Positions 1 through 10,334 of a DNA stretch of 64,000 bases are shown here, piece by piece. A program made the position numbers and the translations under genes. The number at the start of each line of letters is the position of its first letter. Within the stretch, counting starts at the first letter, position 1. The stretch comes from Pelagophyceae sp. CCMP2097. Lineage: Eukaryota > Sar > Pelagophyceae. The notes below the pieces were generated by a model. The model was given only the letters and a program-made list of their open reading frames with translations. It did not search any database and was not told the DNA's origin. The stretch covers positions 96,830 to 160,829 of the forward strand of contig MU657173.1 of assembly GCA_026770575.1 (NCBI GenBank), in the 5' to 3' direction.

Positions 1-2
1 CG

Positions 3-179
3 CGGGCACAAGGCGGCGTGCAGGCAGATGGCCGGCTCCTCGACGCACTCATGCCGGCGAAGAAGCCCAAGGAGGAGCCCGACATCGTCGAGGACACGTG
101 TGTTTTTTGTGACAGACGGGAGACGGAGGGCCAACCGTCGTTGGCTTTCCGACGAGGCCTGCTCCGCCCTGTCGATTGA
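3..179 (+). CDS. 3' end of an unidentified gene (partial)
   Basis: An open frame runs from the left edge to a TGA at 177-179. It reads as natural protein: an acidic and lysine-rich stretch followed by a CVFC pair, which could be half of a zinc site. Its start lies outside the window and no ATG or splice acceptor can be assigned. The other two frames here are Arg/Ser-rich shadows. A donor inside the piece cannot be excluded, so the true C-terminus may differ. No family is recognised. Confidence 0.35.
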   Translation, partial: RAQGGVQADGRLLDALMPAKKPKEEPDIVEDTCVFCDRRETEGQPSLAFRRGLLRPVD

Positions 180-334
180 AGTCTGCTCCGCGGTGGGAGG
201 CTTTGAGCTCCGCTCACGGGGTGGCGGGTGGAGTGCCTCGGCTCAGCATTTCCGACGCTGTTCTCTCGTCGCCATGCCGCCAATATGGCTCGAGGTGCTC
301 GAGGTCTCCGCGAAGGCGATGGTGCGTGCGTGCT

Positions 335-427
335 CGTGTCCCGAGATGGGCGTGTCGTGCGTGTGTCCCGAGATGGGGCGTGTCCCGAGATGGCGTGTCC
401 CGAGATTGGGCGTGTCCCGAGATTGGG
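335..427. repeat. Five degenerate copies of a GTGTCCCGAGATGG-type unit
   Basis: The core GTCCCGAGAT recurs about every 16-30 bases with small changes (GATGG to GATTGG). It sits in the leader just before the start of the C2/HEAT gene at 530. It could be a promoter or 5' UTR minisatellite. The in-frame translation of the repeat is not protein-like, so the upstream in-frame extension of the next gene is probably not coding. Confidence 0.7.
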
Positions 428-529
428 CTCTTCGACTCGCTAAAAGAAAACGCCTCCGCGCAGCGGCGCCGGTGCCGCGGGCCCCGGCCTCACAGACGGC
501 CGTCGACGGCCCGGGGCGGGCGGTCCCGC

Positions 530-3500
530 ATGGCGCCGGGTTCGGCGTTTGTTCGGCGCGTCGTGGACCCGGAACACTTTAGCGCCGGCGCTGGGAAGCG
601 CTTCTCCGAGGAGTTGGAGGCCGAGGCTCGCGTCGTTGTCCGCGTCCTCGCCGCGCGGGGCCTGTCGCACCAGGTCGGCGACGCCGCGGGCGTCCTCGCG
701 AGCGTCTGGTGCGGCCGCGTTTCGACACCGGCCGAGGGCCGTGAACACGCGCGGTCGACGCCCGTGGTCGGCGGCGGCGAGCCGCAGTGGTCCGCCGGGA
801 ACGAGTTTTGCTTCGTCGTCGACGTCGACTCGGCGCATGACGTCGCCCAGGGCTGCGTCACCGTCGCCGTCTCTGCGCGCGACGCTGGCGGCGCAACCGC
901 CGCGTTGGGCGAGACGGTCGTCCCGCTCCAGCTCATCTTCGACCGAGGCAAAGCCCTCGCCTCGACGCGCACCGTCCAGCTCTCCGCGGCGTGGTTCAAG
1001 CTCGAGGGCCCTACGGATTTCAAGGCCGCCTGCGGCGAGGTGCAATTCTCCGTGCTCTACGTCTTCCCGAAAGGGACGTCCAAGCCCGCGTTCGACACGG
1101 CCGTGAGCCGCGTCCGCGGCGACGACGTCGACGACGTCGAGGAGGACGACGACGGCGCCCCGGCGCCGCTCCAGGGGTCGTCGCCCTTGTTCGACGCCGC
1201 GGGCCCTCGTTTGGAGCTGCGCGGCCTCGGAGGGTCGGTGGCGTACGGCGCCGAGTCGCGAGAGTCCCGCGGCGGCGCCAAGTCCTCGCCGCGCACGCAG
1301 CACCTGCAGCGCATCCGCCGCGCGGCGGACAAGGCTGGCGCTTCACTCCTGGGACTGCAGGGCCTGCAGGGCCACCGGCGCTCCGACGACGTCTTCTACC
1401 TCGGCCGTGCTGCCGCGCGGCCGCCGGACCTGCGCCATCGCGCGCGCGACGGCATCGCGGCGCTGCGTCACCGCGACTCGCGCGACCGCGGCGAGGCGGA
1501 GTTGTGGGGCGAGCTGCTCCGTCTCGAGTCTACCGACGACGCGGTTTTGTTCCTGGAAGAGTTGGTCGGATTAAAGCGCTCCGGCGCGGCGGGCGGCGGC
1601 GTCTCCGCCGTCCTCACCGACGACGCGGCGGGCGTCCACGCGCGGCGGTGTGTGCTGCGCCTCGTCGCCGCGACGGCGCAGCTACAGCCGGAAGCGGCCG
1701 CCCTGCGTCTGCCGCAAGTCCTTCGGGCCCTCGCTCTCGCGTCGCAGGGCCCGGCGTCCGCCGACGTCGCGCGCGTCGCCGGCTGCTTCGCGCGGTGCGC
1801 GTTCCCCAGAGCCGCCGTGGCCCACGGCCAGCAGGCGGACTTTGTAGCGAAAGCTTTAGTGGAGCCGTTTGCCAACGTGCTCTCGCGGCCCCGGTCCAAG
1901 AAGCGGCGCGCCGCCGCCCACTGCTTCGCCGCCGCTTTGGAGGGCGACTGCGGGCCCGTGGCTTTGCTCGTCGACTTCCACGGCCCGGCGCAGGCGCCCG
2001 GCGCCGCGATTGCGCGTTTGAGACGGTGCTGCGACGATTCCGGCGCGGCGCTGCCGTCCGCCGCTTCTGCCACGCCCGACGGCCGCACGGTGGCCTTCCA
2101 CTGCGGCGCCGCCGCGCAGGCGCACGATTTAGCCTGCGCCCTCGGCGAGGCCCAGCTGCCCGACGGCTGGAGCCTGGCGCGGCGGCAGCCCGTGGACGCG
2201 GCCGCGGCGACGGCAGAGCGCGCCGCCCTCGTCTTTGCCGTGGCCCCGGGTGCTGCCGCCGTCGTCGAATGGCTCGTGGAAGCCTGCCGCAGGCACGCCG
2301 ACGCTTTGGAGCCCTTCTTCTTGGCCGCGATTCACTTGCTCGCGCTCTTCCGAGACGCGCAAAAGTTCGCAAAGGCGGCGCCGCGAGAACCGGCCGGCGA
2401 CGTCGATGTCCGGCTGCTGGCGGGCGACGCGGCAGCGGTCTTCGAGGAGGCTTTGTCCGCGGCGGCGCCGGCGTTGCTGAGGCACGCGGCGAGGTGCGTA
2501 GACTCACCCTCCGAAGCTTCTCGAGGAGCCGAAGACGAGCGCGCCACGTCCTGGCGCGACCGCGCCGCGGCGCTGGCCCTCATCGAGGCGCTCGCGACGG
2601 CCGGCGGCGACGCGGACTGCGGCCGCGCCGCCGTCGCCGCGCTCCGCGACCCTCTCGTGACAGCCGCCTCGCGCGCAGCGCACGACCCCGTGCGCGCCGT
2701 GCGAGACGCGGCCAAGAGGTGCCTCCTTGCCCTCGAGACGACGCCCGGCACGGATGCGCGGCGGGACAGCCGAGGCGCCGCGAGGTCCGCATTTGATACG
2801 GCGCAGATCCTCGCGCAAAGGCTGCCAAAAGCCGGACACGTGCAAACCCTTTCCGGCGACGCAAAGAAACCGCCGCCGCCGCGCCTCTTCGCAGACCTCG
2901 CGGACCACTTTGGCGACGATGCCGACGATGGCCTCGAAGCGCCGCCGGACGTTTTGGAGGGTGTTTTGGAGGGCAATTATTTGGACAATGCCTTAAACGA
3001 CGTCGCGCCCGCCCCGGCGCCCGCGCGCACGTCGCGGATACGGCCAAAGGGCCCGGCGGCGGACAAGCCGTGGCAGCACCGCCCGGCGAGGCGGCGGCGG
3101 CCGGCGTCGCCGCCGCCGTTTGACGATGAGGACCGGCCCTCGGGCCGCGGCAGCCTCGCGGCGAGCCGAGGCGAACCGCGCCGCGACGACGCGCCGCGCC
3201 GCGACGAGGCTCCGCCGGCGCCGCAGCTTAGCGAGGACGAGGACGTCGAGGCGCGGGCGCAGATCCGGGCGCTGCAGCGGCGGGTGGATGACCTCGCCGA
3301 CCGCTGTGTGGGTTTCTCGCCCGGTGGCGACGCTCCCGAAACCGACGCTGTAGAGCGCAGGCCCCTCGCCGAGAGCCGGTCCAACGAGTCGTTGGCACAG
3401 TCGCCAAAGGCGTCACCAAAGGCTTCGCCCAAGGCGCCGAAGCAGCGGCGGCGGAACAAGTCTGGGGAGCCGCGCCTCGAGGGCTGGCGAGGCGTACAGT

Positions 3501-3934
3501 CTGCTCTGAAGCACTTTGGCCTCGCCGAGGCCGTGCGGCGCTGCCTCGCCTACGGCGACGCGGCCCTGGTGCAGCGCCTCGTCGCAAACGTGTCCGTGCG
3601 CCAGCTCGCAGAGCTGGACGCGACGACGAACGCCAGACTCGTGCTGGCAGTGTCAAACATCGTCGTCGAGCAAACGTCTTCGCCGCACGACCTCCTCGTC
3701 TGGCTCGCGCACAACCGCGGCACGGCTGCGGCGCTGAACCTCGACTTTGGCGCGAAGCACCGATTGGACACGGCACTTACGGTTCTCTCGGCGGAGAACT
3801 CGGACCGCGGCGTCCACGCCGCCCTCCTTCACCACACGCTCCAGACGCAGCCACGGGCGGCCCACGCCTACGCGCCGCTCTACGCGACGGCGCCGCACGC
3901 GCCGCCCGACGACGACGAGTTTGGGTTCTACTGA
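530..3934 (+). CDS. C2-domain protein with HEAT/ARM-like helical body
   Basis: Single open frame of 1134 codons. I chose the ATG at 530 (MAPGSAF) because the in-frame sequence upstream is the GTGTCCCGAGAT repeat and low complexity. Residues about 20-160 look like a C2 domain: alternating strands, an aromatic WFKLEG segment and a final FSVLYVF strand. Residues about 290-780 are Ala/Leu/Arg-rich paired helices of HEAT or ARM type. An acidic, Pro-rich linker with SPKAS repeats follows. The last about 150 residues are a compact helical domain. C2 domains usually bind membranes or partners, so a scaffold role at membrane or cytoskeleton is an inference. The absence of introns is unusual among its neighbours. 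Confidence 0.6.
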   Translation: MAPGSAFVRRVVDPEHFSAGAGKRFSEELEAEARVVVRVLAARGLSHQVGDAAGVLASVWCGRVSTPAEGREHARSTPVVGGGEPQWSAGNEFCFVVDVDSAHDVAQGCVTVAVSARDAGGATAALGETVVPLQLIFDRGKALASTRTVQLSAAWFKLEGPTDFKAACGEVQFSVLYVFPKGTSKPAFDTAVSRVRGDDVDDVEEDDDGAPAPLQGSSPLFDAAGPRLELRGLGGSVAYGAESRESRGGAKSSPRTQHLQRIRRAADKAGASLLGLQGLQGHRRSDDVFYLGRAAARPPDLRHRARDGIAALRHRDSRDRGEAELWGELLRLESTDDAVLFLEELVGLKRSGAAGGGVSAVLTDDAAGVHARRCVLRLVAATAQLQPEAAALRLPQVLRALALASQGPASADVARVAGCFARCAFPRAAVAHGQQADFVAKALVEPFANVLSRPRSKKRRAAAHCFAAALEGDCGPVALLVDFHGPAQAPGAAIARLRRCCDDSGAALPSAASATPDGRTVAFHCGAAAQAHDLACALGEAQLPDGWSLARRQPVDAAAATAERAALVFAVAPGAAAVVEWLVEACRRHADALEPFFLAAIHLLALFRDAQKFAKAAPREPAGDVDVRLLAGDAAAVFEEALSAAAPALLRHAARCVDSPSEASRGAEDERATSWRDRAAALALIEALATAGGDADCGRAAVAALRDPLVTAASRAAHDPVRAVRDAAKRCLLALETTPGTDARRDSRGAARSAFDTAQILAQRLPKAGHVQTLSGDAKKPPPPRLFADLADHFGDDADDGLEAPPDVLEGVLEGNYLDNALNDVAPAPAPARTSRIRPKGPAADKPWQHRPARRRRPASPPPFDDEDRPSGRGSLAASRGEPRRDDAPRRDEAPPAPQLSEDEDVEARAQIRALQRRVDDLADRCVGFSPGGDAPETDAVERRPLAESRSNESLAQSPKASPKASPKAPKQRRRNKSGEPRLEGWRGVQSALKHFGLAEAVRRCLAYGDAALVQRLVANVSVRQLAELDATTNARLVLAVSNIVVEQTSSPHDLLVWLAHNRGTAAALNLDFGAKHRLDTALTVLSAENSDRGVHAALLHHTLQTQPRAAHAYAPLYATAPHAPPDDDEFGFY

Positions 3935-4089
3935 CTCGGGTCCCACTAACTGCTTGTATTGTGTGCTTCCAAAGCCCGGGCTGCCCGCGAGACGCGCCGC
4001 AGACCCCGCCGGCCGTGAATCCGGGGCGCACAATTTACGAGGTTGTTTGGACGCATCGGAAATCCGACGACGGCGTCCGGCGTCCGACG

Positions 4090-5220
4090 TCAGCGCCGGA
4101 TGGAGATTGACATGGCGTCCTCTTGGTCCTGCCACTTCGTTTCCCAGCCCTTGGACTCGTAGGGCGCCGCGGCGAGCGTAGTCGCGTAGTTCCTACGGCC
4201 GTCGGCCTTGGGGATGCTCCGTCTAGCATCGTCCGGCGTCCGTCGCGCGTCACGATGCGGATCTCCGCCCGGCGTGCGTCTCTGCATCCGCTTCGCCTCT
4301 GCATGCGCTCACGACCCCCTCTCTGCACCGTCCGGCCTTTGCCGGGCCCCGGGCGCGGCATTTCACGGCTCGGTGACGTATTCGAGGTAGCCCGGCGCGC
4401 CCGGATATACAACATTGTCCGCGACGACGACGGTGCCCGGGCCGACGAGGCCGCGCGCCTACGCCCGAGGCTCCAGCCCCCGCGTCCAATTCACCTCGAA
4501 GCGCGCACCTCGAAGCGGGCGAGGTCTGGGCTGTACGCTTCTTTAGCGTGATCCAAAAACAAAAAGTCGAGCCGCGACCCGACGACCTGCGAAACACTCG
4601 CAAAGCGGTGCGGCGTAGAGCGGGCGCACTCTGGAGATGTCGTCCATCTTGTCGCTTGCTCGGCCGATGACAAAGTCGACCTTGCCGGATAGGCCCGCGT
4701 ATGCCACGTTTTGCATTGCGACAGCGGCAAATTCCTCTGAGGCCTCGCAGCAGATGAGCCTGCCGGCGGGAGGCAGCTGGGCCGCGATGCGGACGGCGGA
4801 GTAGCCGAGGAACGACCCGACCTCGCAGCAGAGGGTGCATTTGCGGGATTGCAGGACATGGTCGACGATGCGGCCTTTGACGGATCCGATGGCGTACATC
4901 GGGTATCGCTCCCCAAACAGCTCCATGGCCCTTAGGACCTGGGCGGCGTCGCCCGCGGCGGCGGTGGCGCGGACGAAGGGGACGACGTCGCCGGCCTTTG
5001 CGTACGGGAACGCGGCGTAAAAGTCGTCGCTCGACAGCGCGGCCACGTCGGCGAGGCGATTCGGCGGCGCGGCGCCGCAGTGGAGCGGGGCCGCGAGGAC
5101 CGCGGCGAACGGCGCGCGGCGGAGGAGATGCCGGCGGCCGACGCCGTCGATGCCGCGGCCGACGCCGTCGACGCCGCCGAGCAAGGCCAAGACGGCGCCG
5201 AGTCTCGACCAAAACGCCAT
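4090..5220 (-). CDS. Catechol O-methyltransferase-like SAM-dependent methyltransferase
   Basis: Four exons fit in phase: 5220-4630, 4586-4509, 4458-4367 and 4192-4090, giving 287 aa. The family transfers a methyl group from S-adenosylmethionine to a catechol hydroxyl in a Mg2+-dependent way. The SAM-binding motif I is EVGSFLGYSAVRIA. It is followed by the acidic strand end (CCEAS), the LDFLFLDHAKEAY metal/acceptor motif and the VVVADNVVYPGAPGYLEYV segment, all in COMT order. The N-terminus is hydrophobic then Arg-rich, so membrane or organelle targeting is possible. The introns are 43, 50 and 174 nt with GTGCG or GTGAA donors. Family assignment is strong; the real substrate is unknown. Confidence 0.85.
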
Positions 5221-5671
5221 GGTCCCCACAGCCCTCGACGTCCCTATAGCAACGAATGGATCGCCGACGTCGGGGGCATCGACCTGTGCTGACCGCTATC
5301 CTATCGACTCCCTAATCGCGTCGGCAAACACAAGGTTAACTTGTCGCTGAAATTCGGCGATGGAAATGGTGTCACTGACATTCAAGTTGTGTCGCGTTTC
5401 CTGCACTCCGTCGCGGCATGGCGGCATGGCGGCAGGCCCGCGCAAAATCGTCGTGTGATGGTCGAGGGGTCGGGTCACGTTGGTCATAAAGATTATCAGG
5501 TTGCACAGAGTCGCGCCAGAGGCGACTCCCTCGGAGGCTCGTCGGGCCGTCCGACTGCCGTCGACGCGAGGCATCGCTGGGTTGCGACCGCGTCCTAAAA
5601 GCGACCCGCCCGCAGCAGGCTCGCTCGGCTGCTCGAGCTTCGCGCCACGCTCGCGGATGACCGCGCGCGCC
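5221..5671. other. Intergenic, 451 bp
   Basis: Lies between two genes that are both on the minus strand: promoter side of the COMT-like gene and downstream flank of SDHB. The open frames here have no protein-like composition. No repeat or RNA gene seen. Confidence 0.5.
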
Positions 5672-6833
5672 CTAGTGCGTCTCGTCGGCGATGGCCTTCT
5701 TGAGGTGCGCCACGGCCTTGCCCGGGTTGAGGTGCTTGGGGCACGTCTTGGAGCAGTTCATGATGGTATGGCAGCGGTAGAGCTTGAAGGCGTCGTCCAA
5801 CTGCGCGAGGCGCTCGGGGCGGAACTCATCGCGGGAGTCTTCGATCCAGCGGTACGCCTGCATCAGCACAGCCGGGCCGAGGTACGTGTCCGAGTTCCAC
5901 CAGTAGGAAGGGCACGCCGTCGAGCAGCAGGCGCAGAGGATGCACTCGTACATGCCGTCGAGTTTTTTGCGGTCCTCCTTCGTTTGCAAGTGCTCCATCG
6001 AACCCTCCGCCTTTGGCACCTTGGTCTGCAGCCACGGCTTGATCGACTTGTACCTGCATCAAACATTGCGCCGGAAAACGCCGAAAACGAGCATCCCCCG
6101 CCGAAGACGGACGCCGCTGCAGAAGTCGCACTGGTCATAAAAGTTGGTCATGTCCGGGACGAGGTCCTTGATGACATACATGTGCGGCAGCGGGTTGATC
6201 TTGATGGGCGTCTCGTTCCTATGTGGACGGTCGGAGGCGGGCCGCGGCGCCGCCGCTCCCGGGCCCGCCCTCCTCGACGGTGTGAAACGCACTTGGTCTC
6301 GCCGGGCGCGGTGATGTAGCAGAGGCAGGCGAGCGTGTTGGTGCCGTTGATGTTCATGGCGCACGAGCCGCAAATACCCTCGCGGCACGACCGGCGGAAC
6401 GTCAGGCCCGGGTCCTGCTCAGACTTGATCTTGATCAGAGCCTACGCGCGCGCTCGCCCCGCCGTACATGCCGTCGCCTGCGGTCTGGGGGCACCCCGAC
6501 GGCGACGCGCGCGGCGGCGGGCGAATCTCGGCGCCTCGGGCGGCGCCCGCTTCAAGATCGAAAACGCAAAGCCAAGGCCGGCGGCGCTCGCATCGCCGCG
6601 GTTCCCGGGACGCCGCGGGCGGGGTTTCGGACGTCGAGGACCATGGGGCCGCATTCGTTGAGGTCGATGGGGTACGTCGAGACGTAGGGCTTCTGGCCCG
6701 CGACCTCGGGGTCCCAGCGGTAGATCTTAAAGTACTTGATATTCTCGGCGGCGGCGGCGGTGGAGAGCGCGCGCGAGACGCGCGCGCCCGCCCCGGGCGA
6801 GCCCCGGCATAGCACCGACCGGAGCGCCTGCAT
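5672..6833 (-). CDS. SDHB: Succinate dehydrogenase iron-sulfur subunit (complex II), mitochondrial
   Basis: Four exons join in phase: 6833-6633, 6441-6293, 6218-6132 and 6053-5672, giving 272 aa, normal for the family. SDHB passes electrons from the flavoprotein to ubiquinone in the inner membrane. The [2Fe-2S] ligands lie in [22 protein letters not shown]. The [4Fe-4S] and [3Fe-4S] ligands lie in [12 protein letters not shown] and [12 protein letters not shown]. The first about 29 residues are Arg/Ser/Ala-rich without acids, a typical mitochondrial presequence. The donors are GTCCG, GTGCG and GTGCG. All three clusters keep their cysteines, so the protein should be functional. Confidence 0.96.
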
Positions 6834-7599
6834 CGAGTGCTGGGGATATCTGTGCTGGCCGTAAAGATCAGGGAAAAATCCAACGGACCCGCAGTGACGT
6901 AAACTCACATCACTCTGAGACGGCTTGGCGGGCGTATGAACGCGGCGGAGCGTGGCGGCCCCGGCGGTGCAATTTAGAGGCGGCGAGGGCGCCAATCCCG
7001 GGAGAATCAAACGATCTCCAGTTGCGTAAACACACACCACATCGCCTGCGGCGCGGGGGCGCTCGCGCGGGTGCGGCGCGCAAGGGCAGCTTCCCCCCGG
7101 CGGTCGAGGTAGAACGGGGGTCACCGCCCCGAAATTCGAAGAATCTCCAGTTGCGTAGACACACACCACATCGCCTGTGTCGGAAACACACATCACATCG
7201 CCCTCGACGGCGCGGCGGCGCGCGCGCAGTTGCGACGCGGACGCGTGACGTCCCCCGGCGGTAGAGGTGGAACGGCGAAAGACCCGCCAGAATGTCATAT
7301 GCGTGCCACTTCTGACACACTCGTGCTGCGGCGTGGTCCCTTCTCCAGGATCAGAACCAGCGGCCAACCCTCCTCGACCCACCCGCCATGACAGAGGGGA
7401 GCCACAAGGGAGATCGGCATCCCCTTTTCTTACTCGCCGTTGCGTGCTGCATTGCAAGACGCATAGTCGTTTGCAAAAAGGCCGCGGCACCCGTGCCGCG
7501 GCGCGTCTCTTGAGTTAGAATACTCGAAGGCGGAAATCCGTTATTGAAACTTATGCCGAGGACCCCGCCGTGGCGTCGTGGCGCGCGTCGTGCCAGCGG
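6834..7599. other. Intergenic, 766 bp, containing diverged repeats
   Basis: Upstream of SDHB and downstream of the Cys-rich gene. Its middle holds the repeat listed at 7014-7203 and copies of a CCCCGGCGGT...GAGG motif. I see no gene. Confidence 0.5.
7014..7203. repeat. Direct repeat, about 129-bp period, two and a half copies
   Basis: ATCTCCAGTTGCG followed by an ACACACCACATCGCC segment occurs at about 7014 and again at about 7143 with few changes. A shorter third copy of the ACACATCACATCGCC part lies at 7186-7203. The intervening CCCCGGCGGT-GAGGT-GAACGG motif also recurs. This looks like a decayed local duplication in the SDHB promoter region. Confidence 0.65.
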
Positions 7600-7932
7600 T
7601 TACCGGGAAATGCAAGCCGTGCAGGGGCAGAATTTGCCGTGAGCGGGCGCGCAGGCCGCGCACGCGCAGCTGGCACCGTGAGCGCCGCAGCTGGAGCAGC
7701 CGCAGCCGGGAGCGTGCGCGCAGTTGGGGCAGGCGCAGCCGACGCTGTGCGTGAAGGCGCAGCCGGCGCAGGCGCAGCCGCTGGCGTGGGCCTTGAGGGA
7801 GACGACGGACCTCGGAGGGGCCATTGCGCGGCTGCCGGATGCGATGGAGCCGGCGGCCGGCGCGAACGAGAAGGCGGAGACTGTCCTCGCGGTGAGTCCC
7901 ACGATGGCAAGCATGATGAACAGGTGGAGCAT
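7600..7932 (-). CDS. Small plastid-targeted protein with five CxCxxC modules
   Basis: A 110-aa single-exon protein. Residues 1-20 are a hydrophobic signal peptide ending in VSAFSFAP, the ASAFAP-type junction that routes proteins into red-lineage complex plastids. After a short transit-like stretch, residues 51-110 carry five spaced Cys clusters: CACAGC, CACPNC, CGCSSC, CACAAC and CPCTAC, joined by Ala/His/Gly linkers. Sixteen or so cysteines in 60 residues, with His between them, point to soft-metal binding, metallothionein-like, in the plastid. No named family is recognised and the metal is not known. It is head to head with the GYF-ankyrin gene, 238 bp apart. Confidence 0.75.
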   Translation of the reverse strand: MLHLFIMLAIVGLTARTVSAFSFAPAAGSIASGSRAMAPPRSVVSLKAHASGCACAGCAFTHSVGCACPNCAHAPGCGCSSCGAHGASCACAACAPAHGKFCPCTACISR

Positions 7933-8170
7933 CTCAAGACTGGGGATTGTTGAAGCTAATCGCCAAGCTGTTGAGAATGGTTGTCGACGGTGTACTCCGT
8001 TCCGAACCCGTCCGTTGGGGGGTCATCCCGTGCTGGGCCAGATTCAGAACTGCACGGCACGGTAAAATACTGAAAAATCCACACAAAATAGAAATTTCAG
8101 CATTAGTAATTCCTATTGACCGCACGCGCGGATTGGGAGAAGGGGCCTCGGGCACGTGCGCGCGCCCGCC

Positions 8171-9771
8171 ATGCCGTGGTGGTACCTGGACCCGCAGGGC
8201 GTAGAGCAGGGGCCCTTTGAAGGCTTCCAGATGCGCCACTGGCTCGTCCAGCGGTGCGCCGCCGGCCCGTTTTGAAACGGCCCCTCGGACGAAGTTGCGG
8301 CGCGTAGCTTCTTCGAGCGCATGACGCCGATCCGCGAAACTGCGCACGGACCGTGAGTCGTCCAAATGCCGTTGAGACGCGCGCGAGGACTCAGCGCAGC
8401 TTCGTTTTCCTCGGCGACTTGTTCCATAGTCCGTCCGCGGCGCCCGCGCCGGAAAGGGACCTCGCGCCCTCGGGCCCGCGGGCGCCTGAGACGGCGCCCA
8501 CGATGGCGCGCGCCCGCCGCAGAGTACAGCAGGGCGTGGCGGCGCCCTATACGGCGGCTTTCCGCGGGACAGATCGATCGATGCCGCAGGCGAGATGGAC
8601 CTTGCCTTCCTCGACGCCGCGCAGAGGGCCGCCGCCGCCGCGGGCCTCGCACAGCAAACGTGCGGCGACGCTCCCGCGACGGCGCCGGCGCCGCTCAACC
8701 CGTTTCCGGACGAGACTTTTGAGAGCCCCGGCCACGAGCTCTTCGCGTGCTGCGAGTGCGGCGAGACGCGGGCGGCGCTCGTGCTGCTCGAGGTGCGATG
8801 CTGCGCGAGGCCGCGGCCCAGCTGAAGAAGGGCCTTGCCTGTGAAACATCCAAGCCCTTAGGCCGGCGCCGACGCGCGGTGGGTCAACCGCAACGAGGAG
8901 TCGTGCGTCTCTGCAGCCGTGAGTCACGCAGCGCGGCGACGATGGGGGCTGGGGCCTTTCGAGTCGGCTTTTTTTCATCTACGTCGTCAGCGGCGGCGAA
9001 GAGACGTCTCTCTCCGCATCGCAGGCTGGAGCCGGCGCCGTCGAGATCATACGTCCGGAGAGACCCCCCACCGGCGTCCCTGCGTCTCTCTGTTGCGTTT
9101 TTAACTGTGTCGGCACTTTAAAAAAAACTGTGTCGTCGACCGACGTTTTACATCGTGTCGTCGATAAACAGGCGCGCTCGCGAGGCACGGAGCCGACGTC
9201 GACGCTGCCAACATCTGGCACATGACGCCCGCACACTACGCGGCGAAGCACGACCGCCCGGAGGCCATCCGAGCCCTCTTCGAACTCGGTGCGGCCTCGG
9301 AGGGTCGATGGGCCCGTGTACGGTCGTCCCATGCATCGACTCTTTCCTTTCGAACAGGCGCCAGCCTCGAAGGGCGCGACCTCGACGGCTACAAGCCGTG
9401 CGTGGGGACGCCTTTGAGTATTCCTGGGCCCTTTTTCGAAGCACTCTTTTTCGAAGCAATACGACGGCCCATTTCTCTCGCCAGGATCCACGCCCAAATT
9501 TCTCTCGCCAGGATCCACGCCGCCTGCGCCTTCGGCAGCGTCGGCGCCGTCAAGGAGCTCATCCTCCTCGGCTCGAGCTCGGCGTCCGGACCCCGCGTCC
9601 CTCATATTCTTTCCAAATCGGTCGCTTCCAAATCGGTCGCTTCCAAATCTGACCATTGCCCCTAGTGTCCGGGACAACCACAACTGGACGCCCGTGATGC
9701 ACGCTCTCCACCTCGACGACGCGGCGGTGAAGAAGAGCATGGTCCAGCTCATCCAAAAGGAGGTGGAATAA
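8171..9771 (+). CDS. GYF domain-ankyrin repeat fusion protein
   Basis: Ten exons keep phase exactly (8171-8253, 8308-8352, 8400-8428, 8590-8792, 8862-8918, 9025-9052, 9172-9288, 9358-9397, 9512-9583, 9666-9771), giving 259 aa. Residues 1-53 form a GYF domain: WWYLDPQGVEQGPFEGFQMRHW, then a FFERM turn in place of the usual GYF loop. GYF domains bind Pro-rich peptides, often in RNA-processing partners. An Ala/Pro linker leads to about four ankyrin repeats, for example HGADVDAANIWHMTPAHYAAKH and DNHNWTPVMHAL. A joined GYF-ankyrin architecture is unusual. Donors are GTGCG, GTCCG or GTGAG. Partner and location are unknown. Confidence 0.8.
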
Positions 9772-10334
9772 CACGCCCGCCGGAGATGTCTCGAGGACCC
9801 TACTCTGAGACGCGTCTTCAGGAGCCTCGCTCCGGTCCCTCAGGAGCCTCGCTCCGGTTCCTCGGTGACGAGTCGATGCGTGCGAGTTGGGCATCGAGTC
9901 AAGTCGAAAAGGTGGGCCTATGGTAGGAATTCCTACGGGGCCTATGTTTTACCGCCGAAGAGTCATCGGTCGCGCGGGCGCGCGTCGTCGTCCAGTGTCC
10001 CGGAGGTTCACGTTGGTTCACGTTTTACGATTTATCGTGGGGTTTATGTGACGACGGCGCGGACGGGCGCAATGGATCCCCCTCGGGCGGGCCGAGGGGC
10101 CTCCCCGATTCGCGGCGCCAGCGAGGATAGGGATACGTGGCGGCCGAGAATGGCGAGTCGGGCCGTAAACACGTTTGTGGGGACAGTTTTTCAAAGACAA
10201 ACAGACAAACTGCGTGAGTATTGGGTCGTGGTAGTAGAGCGGGCCGGTTTGACGCCTCGTCCGAAAATCCACCCGGGAACAACCCAGGGTGGATTCCAAG
10301 ACCGGCGCCGCCGGCGCGCGCCCGAAGCTTGCGC
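9772..10334. other. Intergenic between convergent genes, 563 bp
   Basis: Contains a 20-odd-base direct repeat (CAGGAGCCTCGCTCCGGT) at about 9809 and 9840. At about 10270-10300 it holds a fragment related to the dispersed repeat seen at 32196 and 43059 (CCCAGGGTGGATT). No gene seen. Confidence 0.5.

Noticed and set aside
991..2796. 601-codon plus-strand frame inside the first gene
   Set aside because: Overlaps the C2/HEAT protein in another frame, is almost pure Arg/Gly/Pro/Ala, and starts mid-domain.
3480..3880. Katanin con80-like or EDC4-like C-terminal domain in the first gene
   Set aside because: Helix pattern is suggestive but I could not identify the diagnostic residues; left as an unnamed helical domain.
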